From Auanema rhodensis (Eukaryota; Nematoda; Chromadorea; Rhabditida; Rhabditidae): 64,000 nt of DNA. The notes beneath the pieces were generated by a model. It had not been told where the DNA came from, ran no database searches, and saw nothing but the letters and a program-made list of their open reading frames with translations. Position numbers and translations under genes: made by a program. Of the stretch, positions 1 to 10,886 are shown piece after piece. The stretch covers positions 19,445,267 to 19,509,266 of the forward strand of contig OZ059898.1 in assembly GCA_964057225.1 (NCBI GenBank), given 5' to 3'. Every line of letters starts with the position of its first letter. Positions within the stretch are counted from its first letter, which is position 1.

Positions 1-34
1 CGAAAAAATTTTTGTCAAAATGTTTTTGGAAGCA

Positions 35-62
35 ATGTTGAGTGTACATGGAAACTCAACAT
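35..62. other. Satellite dyad C: 9-bp perfect inverted repeat, 10-nt spacer
   Basis: The arms ATGTTGAGT (35-43) and ACTCAACAT (54-62) are exact reverse complements around the spacer GTACATGGAA. An alternative nested pairing GTGTA/TACAC overlaps it. The arms are kept in almost all monomers; rare exceptions are near 24367 (AAAGTCAAC), 35232 (GAGAGTAC) and 51037 (GGAAGCTC). It could form a small cruciform or an RNA hairpin, or be a dimeric protein-binding site; which one cannot be told from sequence. Confidence 0.85.
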
Positions 63-145
63 ACACTAATGCATCATTTTTCAAACGATCATAACTTATT
101 TTTGTATTAAGCGTTTCTCAATGTAGTATAGTGCATTTGATGCGG

Positions 146-196
146 ATTTTTAAGCTGCGTCGATCTGTGTTATCAGATTTGCGCTAGCTTAAAAAT
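146..196. other. Satellite dyad A: 51-nt interrupted hairpin
   Basis: The outer arms ATTTTTAAGCT (146-156) and AGCTTAAAAAT (186-196) are perfect 11-bp complements. They continue inward with GCG/CGC after a one-base bulge (T185), then ATCTG (163-167) with CAGAT (174-178) around the loop TGTTAT. This is the strongest secondary-structure candidate in the monomer. Some subtypes alter it: the GCAGTTTTG ... TTTGATCAGATTTGGG variants at 30071, 31474, 33930, 37088, 38141 and 40948 disrupt the outer arm and rewrite the inner loop. Confidence 0.85.
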
Positions 197-213
197 GCAC
201 CGAGATATCAACT

Positions 214-235
214 GATATAAGTTCACACTTATATC
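214..235. other. Satellite dyad B: 9-bp perfect inverted repeat, 4-nt spacer
   Basis: GATATAAGT (214-222), TCAC, ACTTATATC (227-235). The two arms are perfect reverse complements with a tetranucleotide spacer. Most monomers keep it. One recurrent subtype reads GATACAAGT in the left arm (for example near 25580, 27330, 29450), and the subtype next to the insertion reads GTACAC in the spacer region (near 3380, 8292, 8644). Possible cruciform or dimeric binding site; no known motif is recognised. Confidence 0.85.
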
Positions 236-346
236 CTCGATTTTCACCCTGAAGAAATAATTTTTTCGTTGAATAACATTGTCCATCGTCTTTGCCTTGA
301 AAAAAGGAATCTAAAAACATCTACTTTTTGCTAAATTATTTTGAAA

Positions 347-358
347 TTTTTCGAAAAA
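347..358. other. Satellite dyad D: TTTTTCGAAAAA palindrome at the unit boundary
   Basis: A perfect 12-bp palindrome centred on TTCGAA, set in a longer A/T-rich context. It is one of the most constant parts of the monomer. Exceptions seen are AACTTTTCGAAAAA near 22551 and TTTTAAGAAAAA near 61861, which abolishes the TTCGAA core. The neighbouring subtype GAAAAACTTTTTG (for example 26422, 28528, 35196) affects the run beside it. Confidence 0.8.
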
Positions 359-1404
359 ATTTTTGTCAAAATGTTTTTGGAAGCAATGTTGAGTGTACAT
401 GGAAACTCAACATACACTAATGCATCATTTTTCAAACGATCATAACTAATTTTTGTATTAAGCGTTTCTCAATGTAGTATAGTGCATTTGATGCGGATTT
501 TTAAGCTGCGTCGATCTGTGTTATCAGATTTGCGCTAGCTTAAAAATGCACCGAGATATCAACTGATATAAGTTCACACTTATATCCTCGATTTTCACCC
601 TGAAGAATTAATTTTTTCGTTGAATAACATTGTCCATCGTCTTTGCCTTGAAAAAAGAAATCTAAAAACATCTACTTTTTGCTAAATTATTCTGAAATTT
701 TTCGAAAAAATTTTTGTCAAAATGTTTTTGGAAGCAATGTTGAGTGTACATGGAAACTCAACATACACTAATGCATCATTTTTCAAACGATCATAACTAA
801 TTTTTGTATTAAGCGTTTCTCAATGTAGTATAGTGCATTTGATGCGGATTTTTAAGCTGCGTCGATCTGTGTTATCAGATTTGCGCTAGCTTAAAAATGC
901 ACCGAGATATCAACTGATATAAGTTCACACTTATATCCTCGATTTTCACCCTGAAGAAATAATTTTTTCGTTGAATAACATTGTCCATCGTCTTTGCCTT
1001 GAAAAAAGGAATCTAAAAACATTTACTTTTTGCTAAATTATTTTGAAATTTTTCGAAAAAATTTTTGTCAAAATGTTTTTGGAAGCAATGTTGAGTGTAC
1101 ATGGAAACTCAACATACACTAATGCATCATTTTTCAAACGATCATAACTAATTTTTGTATTAAGCGTTTCTCAATGTAGTATAGTGCATTTGATGCGGAT
1201 TTTTAAGCTGCGTCGATCTGTGTTATCAGATTTGCGCTAGCTTAAAAATGCACCGAGATATCAACTGATATAAGTTCACACTTATATCCTCGATTTTCAC
1301 CCTGAAGAATTAATTTTTTCGTTGAATAACATTGTCCATCGTCTTTGCCTTGAAAAAAGGAATCTAAAAACATCTACTTTTTGCTAAATTATCCTGAAAT
1401 TTTT

Positions 1405-2808
1405 CGAAAAAATTTTTGTCAAAATGTTTTTGGAAGCAATGTTGAGTGTACATGGAAACTCAACATACACTAATGCATCATTTTTCAAACGATCATAACT
1501 AATTTTTGTATTAAGCGTTTCTCAATGTAGTATAGTGCATTTGATGCGGATTTTTAAGCTGCGTCGATCTGTGTTATCAGATTTGCGCTAGCTTAAAAAT
1601 GCACCGAGATATCAACTGATATAAGTTCACACTTATATCCTCGATTTTCACCCTGAAGAAATAATTTTTCCGTTGAATAACATTGTCCATCGTCTTTGCC
1701 TTGAAAAAAGGAATCTAAAAACATCTACTTTTTGCTAAATTATTTTGAAATTTTTCGAAAAAATTTTTGTCAAAATGTTTTTGGAAGCAATGTTGAGTGT
1801 ACATGGAAACTCAACATACACTAATGCATCATTTTTCAAACGATCATAACTAATTTTTGTATTAAGCGTTTCTCAATGTAGTATAGTGCATTTGATGCGG
1901 ATTTTTAAGCTGCGTCGATCTGTGTTATCAGATTTGCGCTAGCTTAAAAATGCACCGAGATATCAACTGATATAAGTTCACACTTATATCCTCGATTTTC
2001 ACCCTGAAGAATTATTTTTTTCGTTGAATAACATTGTCCATCGTCTTTGCCTTGAAAAAAGGAATCTAAAAACATCTACTTTTTGCTAAATTATTCTGAA
2101 ATTTTTCGAAAAAATTTTTGTCAAAATGTTTTTGGAAGCAATGTTGAGTGTACATGGAAACTCAACATACACTAATGCATCATTTTTCAAACGATCATAA
2201 CTAATTTTTGTATTAAGCGTTTCTCAATGTAGTATAGTGCATTTGATGCGGATTTTTAAGCTGCGTCGATCTGTGTTATCAGATTTGCGCTAGCTTAAAA
2301 ATGCACCGAGATATCAACTGATATAAGTTCACACTTATATCCTCGATTTTCACCCTGAAGAAATAATTTTTTCGTTGAATAACATTGTCCATCGTCTTTG
2401 CCTTGAAAAAAGGAATCTAAAAACATCTACTTTTTGCTAAATTATTTTGAAATTTTTCGAAAAAATTTTTGTCAAAATGTTTTTGGAAGCAATGTTGAGT
2501 GTACATGGAAACTCAACATACACTAATGCATCATTTTTCAAACGATCATAACTAATTTTTGTATTAAGCGTATCTCAATGTAGTATAGTGCATTTGATGC
2601 GGATTTTTAAGCTGCGTCGATCTGTGTTATCAGATTTGCGCTAGCTTAAAAATGCACCGAGATATCAACTGATATAAGTTCACACTTATATCCTCGATTT
2701 TCACCCTGAAGAATTAATTTTTTCGTTGAATAACATTGTCCATCGTCTTTGCCTTGAAAAAAGGAATCTAAAAACATCTACTTTTTGCTAAATTATTCTG
2801 AAATTTTT
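1405..2808. repeat. Four-monomer unit related to the 1404-bp higher-order repeat
   Basis: Monomers starting at 1405, 1756, 2107 and 2458 carry in order TTTTTCCG, GAATTATTTTTTT, GAAATAATTTTTTCG and GTATCTC+GAATTAATT. This is the same order of marks as in the units at 5266 and 6670. It appears to be an older or displaced copy of the same 4-mer, separated from the later tandem run by three monomers of other types. Confidence 0.7.
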
Positions 2809-3861
2809 CGAAAAAATTTTTGTCAAAATGTTTTTGGAAGCAATGTTGAGTGTACATGGAAACTCAACATACACTAATGCATCATTTTTCAAACGATCAT
2901 AACTAATTTTTGTATTAAGCGTATCTCAATGTAGTATAGTGCATTTGATGCGGATTTTTAAGCTGCGTCGATCTGTGTTATCAGATTTGCGCTAGCTTAA
3001 AAATGCACCGAGATATCAACTGATATAAGTTCACACTTATATCCTCGATTTTCACCCTGAAGAATTAATTTTTTCGTTGAATAACATTGTCCATCGTCTT
3101 TGCCTTGAAAAAAGGAATCTAAAAACATCTACTTTTTGCTAAATTATTCTGAAATTTTTCGAAAAAATTTTTGTCAAAATGTTTTTGGAAGCAATGTTGA
3201 GTGTACATGGAAACTCAACATACACTAATGCATCATTTTTCAAACGATCATAACTAATTTTTGTATTAAGCGTTTCTCAATGTAGTATAGTGCATTTGAT
3301 GCGGATTTTTAAGCTGCGTCGATCTGTGTTATCAGATTTGCGCTAGCTTAAAAATGCACCGAGATATCAACTGATATAAGTACACACTTATATCCTCGAT
3401 TTTCACCCAGAAGAAATAATTTTTTCGTTGAATAACATTGTCCATCTTCTTTGCCTTGAAAAAAGGAATCTAAAAACATCTACTTTTTGCTAAATTATTT
3501 TGAAGTTTTTCGAAAAAATTTTTGTCAAAATGTTTTTGGAAGCAATGTTGAGTGTACATGGAAACTCAACATACACTAATGCATCATTTTTCAAACGATC
3601 ATAACTAATTTTTGTATTAAGCGTTTCTCAATGTAGTATAGTGCATTTGATGCGGATTTTTAAGCTGCGTCGATCTGTGTTATCAGATTTGCGCTAGCTT
3701 AAAAATGCACCGAGATATCAACTGATATAAGTTCACACTTATATCCTCGATTTTCACCCTGAAGAATTAATTTTTTCGTTGAATAACATTGTCCATCGTC
3801 TTTGCCTTGAAAAAAGAAATCTAAAAACATCTACTTTTTGCTAAATTATTCTGAAATTTTT

Positions 3862-6800
3862 CGAAAAAATTTTTGTCAAAATGTTTTTGGAAGCAATGTT
3901 GAGTGTACATGGAAACTCAACATACACTAATGCATCATTTTTCAAACGATCATAACTAATTTTTGTATTAAGCGTTTCTCAATGTAGTATAGTGCATTTG
4001 ATGCGGATTTTTAAGCTGCGTCGATCTGTGTTATCAGATTTGCGCTAGCTTAAAAATGCACCGAGATATCAACTGATATAAGTTCACACTTATATCCTCG
4101 ATTTTCACCCTGAAGAAATAATTTTTCCGTTGAATAACATTGTCCATCGTCTTTGCCTTGAAAAAAGGAATCTAAAAACATCTACTTTTTGCTAAATTAT
4201 TTTGAAATTTTTCGAAAAAATTTTTGTCAAAATGTTTTTGGAAGCAATGTTGAGTGTACATGGAAACTCAACATACACTAATGCATCATTTTTCAAACGA
4301 TCATAACTAATTTTTGTATTAAGCGTTTCTCAATGTAGTATAGTGCATTTGATGCGGATTTTTAAGCTGCGTCGATCTGTGTTATCAGATTTGCGCTAGC
4401 TTAAAAATGCACCGAGATATCAACTGATATAAGTTCACACTTATATCCTCGATTTTCACCCTGAAGAATTATTTTTTTCGTTGAATAACATTGTCCATCG
4501 TCTTTGCCTTGAAAAAAGGAATCTAAAAACATCTACTTTTTGCTAAATTATTCTGAAATTTTTCGAAAAAATTTTTGTCAAAATGTTTTTGGAAGCAATG
4601 TTGAGTGTACATGGAAACTCAACATACACTAATGCATCATTTTTCAAACGATCATAACTAATTTTTGTATTAAGCGTTTCTCAATGTAGTATAGTGCATT
4701 TGATGCGGATTTTTAAGCTGCGTCGATCTGTGTTATCAGATTTGCGCTAGCTTAAAAATGCACCGAGATATCAACTGATATAAGTTCACACTTATATCCT
4801 CGATTTTCACCCTGAAGAAATAATTTTTTCGTTGAATAACATTGTCCATCGTCTTTGCCTTGAAAAAAGGAATCTAAAAACATCTACTTTTTGCTAAATT
4901 ATTCTGAAATTTTTCGAAAAAATTTTTGTCAAAATGTTTTTGGAAGCAATGTTGAGTGTACATGGAAACTCAACATACACTAATGCATCATTTTTCAAAC
5001 GATCATAACTAATTTTTGTATTAAGCGTTTCTCAATGTAGTATAGTGCATTTGATGCGGATTTTTAAGCTGCGTCGATCTGTGTTATCAGATTTGCGCTA
5101 GCTTAAAAATGCACCGAGATATCAACTGATATAAGTTCACACTTATATCCTCGATTTTCACCCTGAAGAATTAATTTTTTCGTTGAATAACATTGTCCAT
5201 CGTCTTTGCCTTGAAAAAAGAAATCTAAAAACATCTACTTTTTGCTAAATTATTCTGAAATTTTTCGAAAAAATTTTTGTCAAAATGTTTTTGGAAGCAA
5301 TGTTGAGTGTACATGGAAACTCAACATACACTAATGCATCATTTTTCAAACGATCATAACTAATTTTTGTATTAAGCGTTTCTCAATGTAGTATAGTGCA
5401 TTTGATGCGGATTTTTAAGCTGCGTCGATCTGTGTTATCAGATTTGCGCTAGCTTAAAAATGCACCGAGATATCAACTGATATAAGTTCACACTTATATC
5501 CTCGATTTTCACCCTGAAGAAATAATTTTTCCGTTGAATAACATTGTCCATCGTCTTTGCCTTGAAAAAAGGAATCTAAAAACATCTACTTTTTGCTAAA
5601 TTATTTTGAAATTTTTCGAAAAAATTTTTGTCAAAATGTTTTTGGAAGCAATGTTGAGTGTACATGGAAACTCAACATACACTAATGCATCATTTTTCAA
5701 ACGATCATAACTAATTTTTGTATTAAGCGTTTCTCAATGTAGTATAGTGCATTTGATGCGGATTTTTAAGCTGCGTCGATCTGTGTTATCAGATTTGCGC
5801 TAGCTTAAAAATGCACCGAGATATCAACTGATATAAGTTCACACTTATATCCTCGATTTTCACCCTGAAGAATTATTTTTTTCGTTGAATAACATTGTCC
5901 ATCGTCTTTGCCTTGAAAAAAGGAATCTAAAAACATCTACTTTTTGCTAAATTATTCTGAAATTTTTCGAAAAAATTTTTGTCAAAATGTTTTTGGAAGC
6001 AATGTTGAGTGTACATGGAAACTCAACATACACTAATGCATCATTTTTCAAACGATCATAACTAATTTTTGTATTAAGCGTTTCTCAATGTAGTATAGTG
6101 CATTTGATGCGGATTTTTAAGCTGCGTCGATCTGTGTTATCAGATTTGCGCTAGCTTAAAAATGCACCGAGATATCAACTGATATAAGTTCACACTTATA
6201 TCCTCGATTTTCACCCTGAAGAAATAATTTTTTCGTTGAATAACATTGTCCATCGTCTTTGCCTTGAAAAAAGGAATCTAAAAACATCTACTTTTTGCTA
6301 AATTATTCTGAAATTTTTCGAAAAAATTTTTGTCAAAATGTTTTTGGAAGCAATGTTGAGTGTACATGGAAACTCAACATACACTAATGCATCATTTTTC
6401 AAACGATCATAACTAATTTTTGTATTAAGCGTATCTCAATGTAGTATAGTGCATTTGATGCGGATTTTTAAGCTGCGTCGATCTGTGTTATCAGATTTGC
6501 GCTAGCTTAAAAATGCACCGAGATATCAACTGATATAAGTTCACACTTATATCCTCGATTTTCACCCTGAAGAATTAATTTTTTCGTTGAATAACATTGT
6601 CCATCGTCTTTGCCTTGAAAAAAGGAATCTAAAAACATCTACTTTTTGCTAAATTATTATGAAATTTTTCGAAAAAATTTTTGTCAAAATGTTTTTGGAA
6701 GCAATGTTGAGTGTACATGGAAACTCAACATACACTAATGCATCATTTTTCAAACGATCATAACTAATTTTTGTATTAAGCGTTTCTCAATGTAGTATAG

Positions 6801-8073
6801 TGCATTTGATGCGGATTTTTAAGCTGCGTCGATCTGTGTTATCAGATTTGCGCTAGCTTAAAAATGCACCGAGATATCAACTGATATAAGTTCACACTTA
6901 TATCCTCGATTTTCACCCTGAAGAAATAATTTTTCCGTTGAATAACATTGTCCATCGTCTTTGCCTTGAAAAAAGGAATCTAAAAACATCTACTTTTTGC
7001 TAAATTATTTTGAAATTTTTCGAAAAAATTTTTGTCAAAATGTTTTTGGAAGCAATGTTGAGTGTACATGGAAACTCAACATACACTAATGCATCATTTT
7101 TCAAACGATCATAACTAATTTTTGTATTAAGCGTTTCTCAATGTAGTATAGTGCATTTGATGCGGATTTTTAAGCTGCGTCGATCTGTGTTATCAGATTT
7201 GCGCTAGCTTAAAAATGCACCGAGATATCAACTGATATAAGTTCACACTTATATCCTCGATTTTCACCCTGAAGAATTATTTTTTTCGTTGAATAACATT
7301 GTCCATCGTCTTTGCCTTGAAAAAAGGAATCTAAAAACATCTACTTTTTGCTAAATTATTCTGAAATTTTTCGAAAAAATTTTTGTCAAAATGTTTTTGG
7401 AAGCAATGTTGAGTGTACATGGAAACTCAACATACACTAATGCATCATTTTTCAAACGATCATAACTAATTTTTGTATTAAGCGTTTCTCAATGTAGTAT
7501 AGTGCATTTGATGCGGATTTTTAAGCTGCGTCGATCTGTGTTATCAGATTTGCGCTAGCTTAAAAATGCACCGAGATATCAACTGATATAAGTTCACACT
7601 TATATCCTCGATTTTCACCCTGAAGAAATAATTTTTTCGTTGAATAACATTGTCCATCGTCTTTGCCTTGAAAAAAGGAATCTAAAAACATCTACTTTTT
7701 GCTAAATTATTCTGAAATTTTTCGAAAAAATTTTTGTCAAAATGTTTTTGGAAGCAATGTTGAGTGTACATGGAAACTCAACATACACTAATGCATCATT
7801 TTTCAAACGATCATAACTAATTTTTGTATTAAGCGTATCTCAATGTAGTATAGTGCATTTGATGCGGATTTTTAAGCTGCGTCGATCTGTGTTATCAGAT
7901 TTGCGCTAGCTTAAAAATGCACCGAGATATCAACTGATATAAGTTCACACTTATATCCTCGATTTTCACCCTGAAGAATTAATTTTTTCGTTGAATAACA
8001 TTGTCCATCGTCTTTGCCTTGAAAAAAGGAATCTAAAAACATCTACTTTTTGCTAAATTATTATGAAATTTTT
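3862..8073. repeat. Three tandem copies of a 1404-bp (4 x 351) higher-order repeat
   Basis: Units are 3862-5265, 5266-6669 and 6670-8073. The mark TTTTTCCG falls near 4125, 5529 and 6933, and GAATTATTTTTTT near 4467, 5871 and 7275, exactly 1404 apart. The second and third units also share GTATCTC (6431, 7835) and the private TTATGAAAT (6658, 8062). The first unit has GTTTCTC, AAGAAATC and TTCTGAAAT in its fourth monomer. Amplification of a four-monomer block by unequal exchange or replication-based copying is the usual explanation for such a pattern. Confidence 0.85.
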
Positions 8074-8424
8074 CGAAAAAATTTTTGTCAAAATGTTTTT
8101 GGAAGCAATGTTGAGTGTACATGGAAACTCAACATACACTAATGCATCATTTTTCAAACGATCATAACTAATTTTTGTATTAAGCGTTTCTCAATGTAGT
8201 ATAGTGCATTTGATGCGGATTTTTAAGCTGCGTCGATCTGTGTTATCAGATTTGCGCTAGCTTAAAAATGCACCGAGATATCAACTGATATAAGTACACA
8301 CTTATATCCTCGATTTTCACCCAGAAGAAATAATTTTTTCGTTGAATAACATTGTCCATCTTCTTTGCCTTGAAAAAAGGAATCTAAAAACATCTACTTT
8401 TTGCTAAATTATTTTGAAGTTTTT

Positions 8425-8728
8425 CGAAAAAATTTTTGTCAAAATGTTTTTGGAAGCAATGTTGAGTGTACATGGAAACTCAACATACACTAATGCATCA
8501 TTTTTCAAACGATCATAACTAATTTTTGTATTAAGCGTTTCTCAATGTAGTATAGTGCATTTGATGCGGATTTTTAAGCTGCGTCGATCTGTGTTATCAG
8601 ATTTGCGCTAGCTTAAAAATGCACCGAGATATCAACTGATATAAGTACACACTTATATCCTCGATTTTCACCCAGAAGAAATAATTTTTTCGTTGAATAA
8701 CATTGTCCATCTTCTTTGCCTTGAAAAA
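8425..8728. repeat. Left 304 nt of the satellite monomer split by the retroelement
   Basis: The monomer starts at 8425 in phase and stops after CTTGAAAAA at 8728. The missing 47 nt are found at 17598-17644, and 304+47 is exactly 351. Its subtype (CACCCAGAAG, CCATCTTC) matches the preceding monomer (8074-8424). The same subtype elsewhere continues into TTTTGAAGTTT, which is what the right fragment also carries, so the two pieces are very likely halves of one unit. Confidence 0.9.
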
Positions 8729-10456
8729 CATCACTGATATTTGCGATCCCGTGTCAATAAGAACTTTTTTATTTCTCATGCTGCAGATTAACATAGGTAG
8801 TAAACTCTGCTCACCAATCAATTTTGCATCATAGCTCTTGTTGCATGTTTTGATAGTTTTGTTCCATGCAACAGCTTGCTTATTCATAACAGGACCCATA
8901 TTGTTCTGTTCTTGTTCAATTCTTTTAGAATTGTCTGATGGTCGTTTTCTTTCAGCACAATGTGTTGCTATATGACCACTTTTGTTACATATGTAACAAA
9001 TAACTTCTTTTCTCTGTGGAAAATTACGAACCTTTTCAGTTACGTAACTGCCACGATTGGTCATGTGTTGACCACTAGCAGTATTATTCTGCTTCAAAAA
9101 TCTCAGCCTGGGCAGGTTTACTTCAGGTATTCTGTCCTTTCTATGCTGATTGTAGTGAATGCGCTTATTTCTTTCACAACGTAAAGCGACCTCTTTCACC
9201 TTCTCATACACCTCCCCTTCTTCACTAGTCTCTATTGTCTCAAGTACTTGTAATGCACAAGTACATTCTCTGAGTACCTCATACAAGACTTGAGCTCTTG
9301 TGAACGATAACTTTGACATAGACAATCCGGGGTAAGCCTTCCTAGAAGTTTCTTCTAGTTTCTTACAAAAGCTTATTAGATTGCTATTGTTGTCAAACTT
9401 CAAAGATTTAAGAGCAGCTATGGCATCTAACCTACTTGCTCTCTTAGAATACTCATGTTGCTTACTCAGTTCCTCTATTATTTTGTCGAGCGAACTGTTT
9501 CTGATTATTTCAGGCAACTCATCATACCTATCTCTCGCCTCTCCTCTTAATTTTTCTACAAACAACGTTCTGCGGCCGCTTGCCGACAACGTGCTTTTTG
9601 GGTATTTCAGGTGAAACCCTTCTACAAAATGGTTCCATTTCTCGAATGACCCACTCGAAAAACTTGGAACATCAGGCAGCAATTGCGCTCGCATTATGTC
9701 CAAAAACGCTTCATTCTGCGCGCTGAGTCCATTAAAAGGCAAAGATGACTCACCCTTGGAGTCTAATCCCTCTTTTTTCTCCTGTTTCTGTTGAACATCC
9801 GTCAACCATTTCTGAGTTGTTCCTAACTCCTTCTGTCGATGCAACTGTAAAATATATTCAATTTCAGAATTTTCCTCTTCTATTTTACCTGCTGCTTTGT
9901 CATCAATCATCATATCCGCCATAGCTAATTGCGCTTGGCTCTCGATAGCTGCTGATCTCTGCAAATTAAAACTATTAAATATTTCATGCTTCAAAGATTT
10001 TTTATCACATTTGAAAAAATCGCATAAATCTTTCATAGTACTATTAATGGCCCTCATCTCGTCCACTATCTCACTTTCATTGAGTTGGAAAATCTCACAA
10101 ATGAATTTAGTTGTTTCCGCTCGTTTATCCGCTAACCTCAGAGTATTACCCAACTCTGAAGGCTTTTTGAGCCCACTCTTGTTCATTACTGTAATAATGG
10201 ACTGGATAAATCTCCAATTTTGCCCTTTTCGCAATTCACTAGCTAAATTTTGCTTTATTGAGTTTATCAAATTAGCAACTTTCTGCTCTGCTCTCCTTTT
10301 CTCAGCAGAATTCCTGATTTTTTCCGTAAAATCTTTACGTAAACAATCATTCAACGGCTCTATAGCCGATAATATTTCAGAGATGAATGAATTCAACATT
10401 ACCTCTTCAAATGCGCTCTCGAAGTCCATATCGAGCAATTCATTCACAAATGACAT
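8597..10456 (-). pseudogene. gag: Truncated second gag copy, fused in frame to 43 satellite-encoded residues
   Basis: From the first in-frame ATG at 10456 the frame encodes 576 residues identical to the N-terminus of the full Gag-Pol: the gag region, the CX2CX4HX4C zinc knuckle, and the protease start DTGSQISVM. It is then cut at 8729. Translation would run on through satellite DNA for 43 codons and stop at 8597. The protease is reduced to its active-site loop and RT, RNase H and integrase are missing. If transcribed from the shared LTR it could give a near-complete Gag without enzymes; whether it is expressed is unknown. Calling it a pseudogene rests on the loss of pol. Confidence 0.85.
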
Positions 10457-10868
10457 TTCACCTATCAATGAAAAAAAATTACTAGAAGTTTCCTCTACTA
10501 ATTTATTGCTATTTGAAAGAATCAAACAAGCACTTATATCAAGAAAATTGAATTTACTTGATATTAGTTACTACTACCCAAGTTCTGAATGTAGTTCACA
10601 GCGGAAGAAATCAGAAAAAGTGTTTAAAAGAAAACACTTTAACCAAAAACAACCGTACAACAATATAGCAAGAGACACTGTTGTTACCAACACTGTCAAA
10701 TGATAATTGTTCTGTAAACTTCACTTTTATTCGGCAAATACCAAACAAAATTGAATGAATACAAACAGAACCCTATTCAGGTAGCAGTGACTTTTTCACC
10801 AAACTCTATTCGAGCTTTCAAACAGGGTTATATGAGCAATTAGCTCAACCCAAACAATAAAATAGTGA

Positions 10869-10886
10869 AGACCGGTTCGGCCCCCA
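10869..10886 (-). other. Second primer binding site (tRNA-Pro-like), of the truncated copy
   Basis: This is the same 18 nt as at 17201-17218, displaced by 6332. Its position directly downstream of the shared LTR shows that the sequence after this LTR is the start of another element, not host flank. Confidence 0.7.

Larger units (their letters stand above)
1..351. repeat. Representative satellite monomer (351 bp) with its internal landmarks
   Basis: First full unit, used here as the coordinate frame. Landmarks: A/T-rich start with the TTTTTCGAAAAA palindrome across the unit boundary (347-358); a 9-bp inverted repeat with a 10-nt spacer at 35-62; a nearly invariant block around 63-100 containing ATGCAT; a long interrupted dyad at 146-196; a perfect 9-bp inverted repeat with a 4-nt spacer at 214-235; and a more variable stretch at about 236-340. 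The NheI-type palindrome GCTAGC lies at 183-188. The length of 351 is about twice a 175-bp nucleosome repeat, as in other satellites phased on two nucleosomes; that link is inference. I see no convincing evidence that the unit is itself a duplicated half-unit. Confidence 0.95.
1..8728. repeat. Left satellite array, 351-bp monomer, 24 complete copies plus 304 nt of a 25th
   Basis: The TTTTTCGAAAAA palindrome recurs every 351 bases: the CGAAAA start is at 1, 352, 703, 1054, 1405 and so on to 8074 and 8425, with no net insertion or deletion. Monomers are nearly identical and differ at a few diagnostic sites: GAAATAATTT versus GAATTAATTT near position 255 of the unit, TTTTTTCG versus TTTTTCCG, GTTTCTC versus GTATCTC, AAGGAATC versus AAGAAATC, and TTTTGAAATT, TTCTGAAATT or TTATGAAATT. 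The array is AT-rich with no supported gene. Long open frames do not persist, and the short frames that occur come from repeat sequence. What is seen: the period and the variants. What is inferred: heterochromatic satellite DNA. The last monomer (8425-8728) is interrupted by the retroelement and resumes at 17598. Confidence 0.98.

Noticed and set aside
1-351. Monomer as an ancient dimer of about 175 bp
   Set aside because: The halves share only short A/T-rich words such as AATTTTTGT at an offset of about 87; no half-unit alignment is convincing by eye.
347-363. CENP-B-box-like motif (TTCG followed by A at the right spacing)
   Set aside because: Only the first half matches; the CGGG half is replaced by T-rich sequence, so it is not a CENP-B box.
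1-8728. CRISPR array
   Set aside because: Regular spacing, but the repeat unit is the whole 351 bp with no unique spacers, in a eukaryotic retroelement context.
9897-10703. 268-codon plus-strand frame (and its twin at 16229-17035)
   Set aside because: It lies opposite the Gag coding sequence, is identical in both copies only because the DNA is duplicated, and has no recognisable domain; a shadow frame.
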